A stretch of DNA of 64,000 bases, taken from Pholis gunnellus (lineage: Eukaryota > Chordata > Actinopteri > Perciformes > Pholidae). Below are positions 59,731 to 64,000 of this stretch, piece by piece (positions within the stretch are counted from its first letter, which is position 1; each line of letters starts with the position of its first letter). Under the pieces are notes generated by a model. It was not told the origin of the DNA and made no database searches. It saw only the letters and a program-made list of their open reading frames with translations. The position numbers and the translations under genes were made by a program. The stretch spans positions 5,878,001-5,942,000 of the forward strand of contig OU342823.1 of assembly GCA_910591455.2 (NCBI GenBank), in the 5' to 3' direction.

Positions 59731-62700
59731 GTGTCTTTAACTTGAGTGGCAAAGGATCAAGGGAGGTTGCGCCACTCAATCTCAGATTTGTATTGGCAAA
59801 ATTGGAAAGATTCTCACATTTGTAAGAAAAAATGACTAGCAAAGATTTCTTTGAATCAACTGTGAAGTAAACTATTGACCCTGTACTTAAACCCTTAAAT
59901 CATCAATGACATGCTATATATGTTGAAACACTTCCACTCAATTAGCCTTCTCTGCAGAGTGATACCGTGACATTTCCAATGGTTGCCATTTTTTCACTCT
60001 AGAAGATTTTTTTTTTGCTTCATCTTCCAGTTTGAAGTGGGCTGAGAAGTGAAGTGGTATTCATCAGACATCTGTGTGTGAGAACTTAGAAGCGAGCTGT
60101 CTTTGTTTGTGAAATTAATCAGCTTCAAGTGCAGCAAATGTGAACGCAGACTCGATCTGGCCGCCATTTGTGCATCACTCGAGTTAGGCCGTAAAGATGG
60201 CTCTGGAAATGGGCTGCTTAGGGCAATTAGCCAGTTAGCCTTTAAGGCCTTGTGTCCTGGCCTGTAGAGTCCTGGCTGCCTTCTATCTAGCCAGATGGTA
60301 GCCTCAGACTGTGCACAAAAATAGCCGATCAAATGTCTGTTGATGTGTAAACTTGAGATATGTGGTCAGAGCTGCAGAGACTTAAAGGTGAAAATGTCAC
60401 TTAAGATATATTTCTCTCTTGTGGACATCTGACATTTTTCGTTTTGTGTCCCATGCATAATATCCAGCATGTTATCTTTCCATTACAAGCATTTTGTATT
60501 ACAGTTTGTATTCACTTTGCTGCAGGGCCGCAGCCTGAGCGTGTGATTTTAACAACCGGAATAGTTGTTCACAGTGGACAATGACGCAAAAACTGCACAC
60601 GGTGACCTTTTAAGGCCGATACGGTTATTCATTTCAGACTCACAATTTAATTTGAAATTATAACACAGAGAAGTATTTTCTGAGAACATTTTTCTTTAAC
60701 TGTGTTGTCAAAATATTTAGTTTCAAATTTAAAATCTAGTGCAACAACCTTCATTTTGCATTACCTATAATTGTTTTCAGGTATAGATATACAAAATATT
60801 TATAATTTTCTTTATAGTTTTTCGAAAATCCTCAAGGAAAGTTGATCACAAATGGAAAGAAGCTGAAACATCAACCGTGCATAAGAAGACTTTTGCTATT
60901 TTCAAGAACAAAATTGTTTTTACAGCTCAATTTTGAAAGATAATGTTTATGTGATGTTGGGATTTATTGGCGTGCAGCTTAAAAATTAATAAACTAAATA
61001 ATGTTTTATTTAAAAAGGCCTTTAAAAAATTGTTTAGACCATTGTTTAGAATTATGAAAAAATAAAGAAAATATGATTAAATGAGTATTAAAGAATATAA
61101 AATATTCCGAAACTTTTACTTATTTTGTTAAAACAATATTCAGGGGTTGTGCATCTAAAATCCCGGCCACAGCCTTACTTTGCTGTCATATCTATTTGCC
61201 CCTCAATTAAATAAAACTTGATCAGCTGACTACTTGATTGCAGAGACGAAGCCAGAATGTTTGATGATAGAAAATCAATTAATCTCACACTGAGAAAACC
61301 AACAGGAGTTTGAAACAGCAGTAGGCAGGTGATAGCACGGAAACAATTGCGAAGCGCTGCGGCGATGTCGTCGTATCTCGCTCAGACATCGCTTCGCTCC
61401 GGCAACGTTGTCAAGACAGATGTTTGCCGGGCCTCGTCGCCGCATGACCTCATCACACCCTTTCCACCGCTGCTCACGGGGCGAAAAGGAGAACAGCATA
61501 ATTTAAGTCGCCCCCTCCTGGCGCACAAGCGGGAACTTATCGCCTAATCAACAAACACTGCCAATGTGTGCTCCGGGTCGCCGCAGGGATCGCCATGGCT
61601 CGGGTACAGCCAAGCCTCTGCCATATTGCAAACTCCTTGCCTCTTTGCCAAGGTGAGCAGCTGGTAATGGGGGGGGGGGGCATGAACAGAGACCAAAAAT
61701 CCCTCCAACCCCCCACAAACAAACACAAAAAAAACAAAATCCCTGCACCTTTCCACTCCGCTGCCATAAGACGCTTGAGTCCTTCCCCCAGGTCGCCTCA
61801 ACCGCTGAGTCATGCAGGACTGGGAAGAATATTATGTCTGTGTTCATCGCGTCCTTTTTGTCTTTCCTCCGATTTCCAGCCCATTACTGGAGGCTAGTGT
61901 TGCAGACGTGTGTGTGTGTGTGTGTGTGTGTGCATGCACGCCCCGGTGTGTTTGTTCACGTACAGAGAGCATTGCTCACTTGCTAGGGACTGTGTTGAGG
62001 AGTCTACCCAGCAGACCCAGAACCACTGGGGCCTATCAGGGGCTGTAAATACTTTATGAGATATGATAGTACAGCACAAACACTCCTAAACCACAGGCCA
62101 TTAACCATTTTCAGTGGATATGTGCCCTTTGGTAAAGGAGGAAATAATGAAATAAACAAACATTCTCTTCCCCCAGTGACAGCCCGAGCCCTGCGAGGCC
62201 TGTATGCAGCTCGCCTGCTAATGAGAGGCAATGTGTGATTTCCCTCCTGCAGGAAAAAAAGAAATCATTGGCCAATACAGCAAGATTAGCAAGATTAGCA
62301 GCCAACCAGCTCCACAACAAGCCGGCGCCAGAGTCTCCCGTTTCCCCCTTCATCTCGATCGCTTCCCTTAATTCCTTCCTGTTCCGACTGCTTTTGTTAC
62401 GCTTGTTCAGGAAAGATTAAACTTTAATTTGTTTGCAATTCACAACTCGATAAAGCTGTCGTGAAAAGAATGAAAGGAAGGAACAAAAAAAAACAGGGGA
62501 GAGTGGGGTGTGGGGGGGTATTTGGATTGAGTTTACCAAATAACCGGAGACGGGATGTTGTAATTCAAGTGTAGTTTCATCATTCTATCTTTTACTGTGT
62601 GTCAAGAGCTGCTCCCTTGTTTATAATAACCTGCCATTGTGTTATTTCCAATTCATCTTTTTCACCACTAACAAAAGTGGTTTTGCTCCACGCTGTGGTC

Positions 62701-64000
62701 TCCGGTTGCCATGATGCCGCTTGCAATGACAAAAGCTTTTCCTTTTGTGTTTCTGCCGGAGTTTTTTTTTACTTCCCAGCACATTGTGAGGATATGGCCT
62801 CCACCTGGCGATACAGATGGCTGTTCTCCACGTTTGAGCCACGTGCTCAACTCAAAAAGTCATTCATTCCGTTTAGGGCGCCATTCATTGCTTGCACTTT
62901 ATCAAGCAATTAACAAACAGTAATTGCAATCAGATAAACTCCACGCACTGCGATGCGACGCGACAACTGGCTAGTGAGCTGACAATGAGGAGAAGCTCCC
63001 AGCTGCATGTACTTGTGGGGGGGTGGGGGGGGGGGCGATGCAACAAGCGCTTGGAGCCATGATTAAGTGTGGCGCTGGAAGGGTTGATGCCTTAATAGCA
63101 TCTTCAGGAGTCGGGCTCTCAGGCCAAAGCCTCTGGCTCTCTAAGTGTACAACACTCAGATAATCCATTCTTCTTTTGCTATTAGTCATTTTACAAGCGA
63201 AAAGGACGAGTGGCACATCAATCACCACTCTCTGAAGCCAAAGTGGTTTGATCATGCTCGGTACTTACTTCTGATCTTCATTCACTCAGTGTGTGTTGTT
63301 TTTTTTGTTGGTTCTTTTCAACTTTTTTTTTTTTGTTCTCCCTCGTATTTGCTCGCGTTGTAATCCTTTTAGACCGGGGCTGAAAGTCGACCCTCGCTCC
63401 AGGAGGACGTATGTTGCGCAAAATCTCATTTGGTTGGATGACTCTATCCTCCGTGGACGCACGATAGGAATGCAAAGCACCGGGCCCATTCAACTGCTCG
63501 CACAAAACAGCCTTTCTTCCTCCTCAGCCGTCCTGACCTTGCCACGACGCCTCACAATCTCCTCAATTACAGTAGGTTTGCAAGAGGAGACTGATATCTT
63601 GACTTCCGCTCCGCTGCATGTAAAGCAAGCATTATTTGGCTCGTCTTCTTGTAAATCCCCCCCCCACCCCCATGTTATCTGGGTCGACGTCGTGTTTTCA
63701 TTTAGTTGAACAAATAATACCTTCGGAGGAAGTCGCGTTTGACTGTGAGGGCGAGACGGCCTGCTTTAGGACGGCTTGATGTGAGCGGAATGGACATTGT
63801 GCAAGCGGCCGCAGAGCTGACGGTAGGCACAAAATATATTGGACAGCCAGCAGCAAACACAGCCTTTAGGATGGACGGATGGAAGTCTGATATATGAGCA
63901 TCAGCCGAGCAGAGTATAACGTCATGAGTACTCTCCGTTGATGGGCGGGGGGGTTCTCGTACTCTCAGAGACAGCAAGATACACTCGTAGGCAGGATGTT

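Larger units (their letters stand above)
56274..64000 (-). other. CDH6 intron (3' part), 7.7 kb
   Basis: I looked for the exon encoding the mature N-terminus (WMWNQFF.LEEY type) and did not find it. The stretch holds C and G runs (57,318-57,330; 57,425-57,437), a nested MITE pair (58,842-59,730), AT-rich DNA (60,600-61,140), a GT run (61,908-61,931) and unassigned sequence. Confidence 0.7.

Noticed and set aside
56274..64000. Search for the CDH6 exon encoding the mature N-terminus
   Set aside because: No frame with the Trp-containing WMWNQFF/LEEY pattern was found on the minus strand; it probably lies further right, outside the window.
1..64000. tRNA genes, CRISPR arrays, bacterial operons
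   Set aside because: No tRNA-like T-arm with paired stems, no spaced direct-repeat array of CRISPR type and no prokaryotic gene organisation were seen.

Overview
The window looks like teleost fish nuclear DNA, probably from a percomorph. The evidence is split genes with GT-AG introns, many CA/GT microsatellites and long C or G homopolymers, and several repeat families I recognise from bony fish. It contains the 3' parts of two convergent genes and no prokaryotic features.

Region 1 (about 1-29,690, + strand) is the last nine coding exons of DROSHA, the nuclear RNase III of the Microprocessor. The exons join in frame to 302 codons plus a stop. They cover the end of the linker before RNase III domain b, the whole of RNase III domain b, the double-stranded RNA-binding domain and the basic C-terminal tail. 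The metal-binding acidic residues are intact. Earlier exons lie left of the window. The introns carry a broken L2-like LINE fragment, several fish repeats and a hAT-type element (22,704-24,378) that contains an antisense, internally deleted piece of 18S rRNA and a second nested element.

Region 2 (about 29,690-32,910) is the short gap between the two convergent genes. It probably holds mostly the CDH6 3' UTR.

Region 3 (32,911-56,273, - strand) is the last ten coding exons of CDH6, a type II classical cadherin. They run from the middle of ectodomain repeat EC1 through EC5, the transmembrane helix and the catenin-binding tail (716 codons plus stop). The exons for the signal peptide, propeptide and the Trp-containing adhesive strand are not in the window, so 56,274-64,000 is intron. 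The introns hold a 10-bp-unit minisatellite next to a decayed RecQ-like helicase fragment, a long perfect inverted repeat with a central palindrome, and nested MITE-like elements.

DROSHA and CDH6 do not work in one pathway. Their convergent pairing matches the neighbouring, convergent arrangement known in human 5p13.3, so this is conserved synteny. The most unusual sequence is the 18S-rRNA-bearing hAT element in the last DROSHA intron. I saw no evidence for an undescribed multi-gene system.
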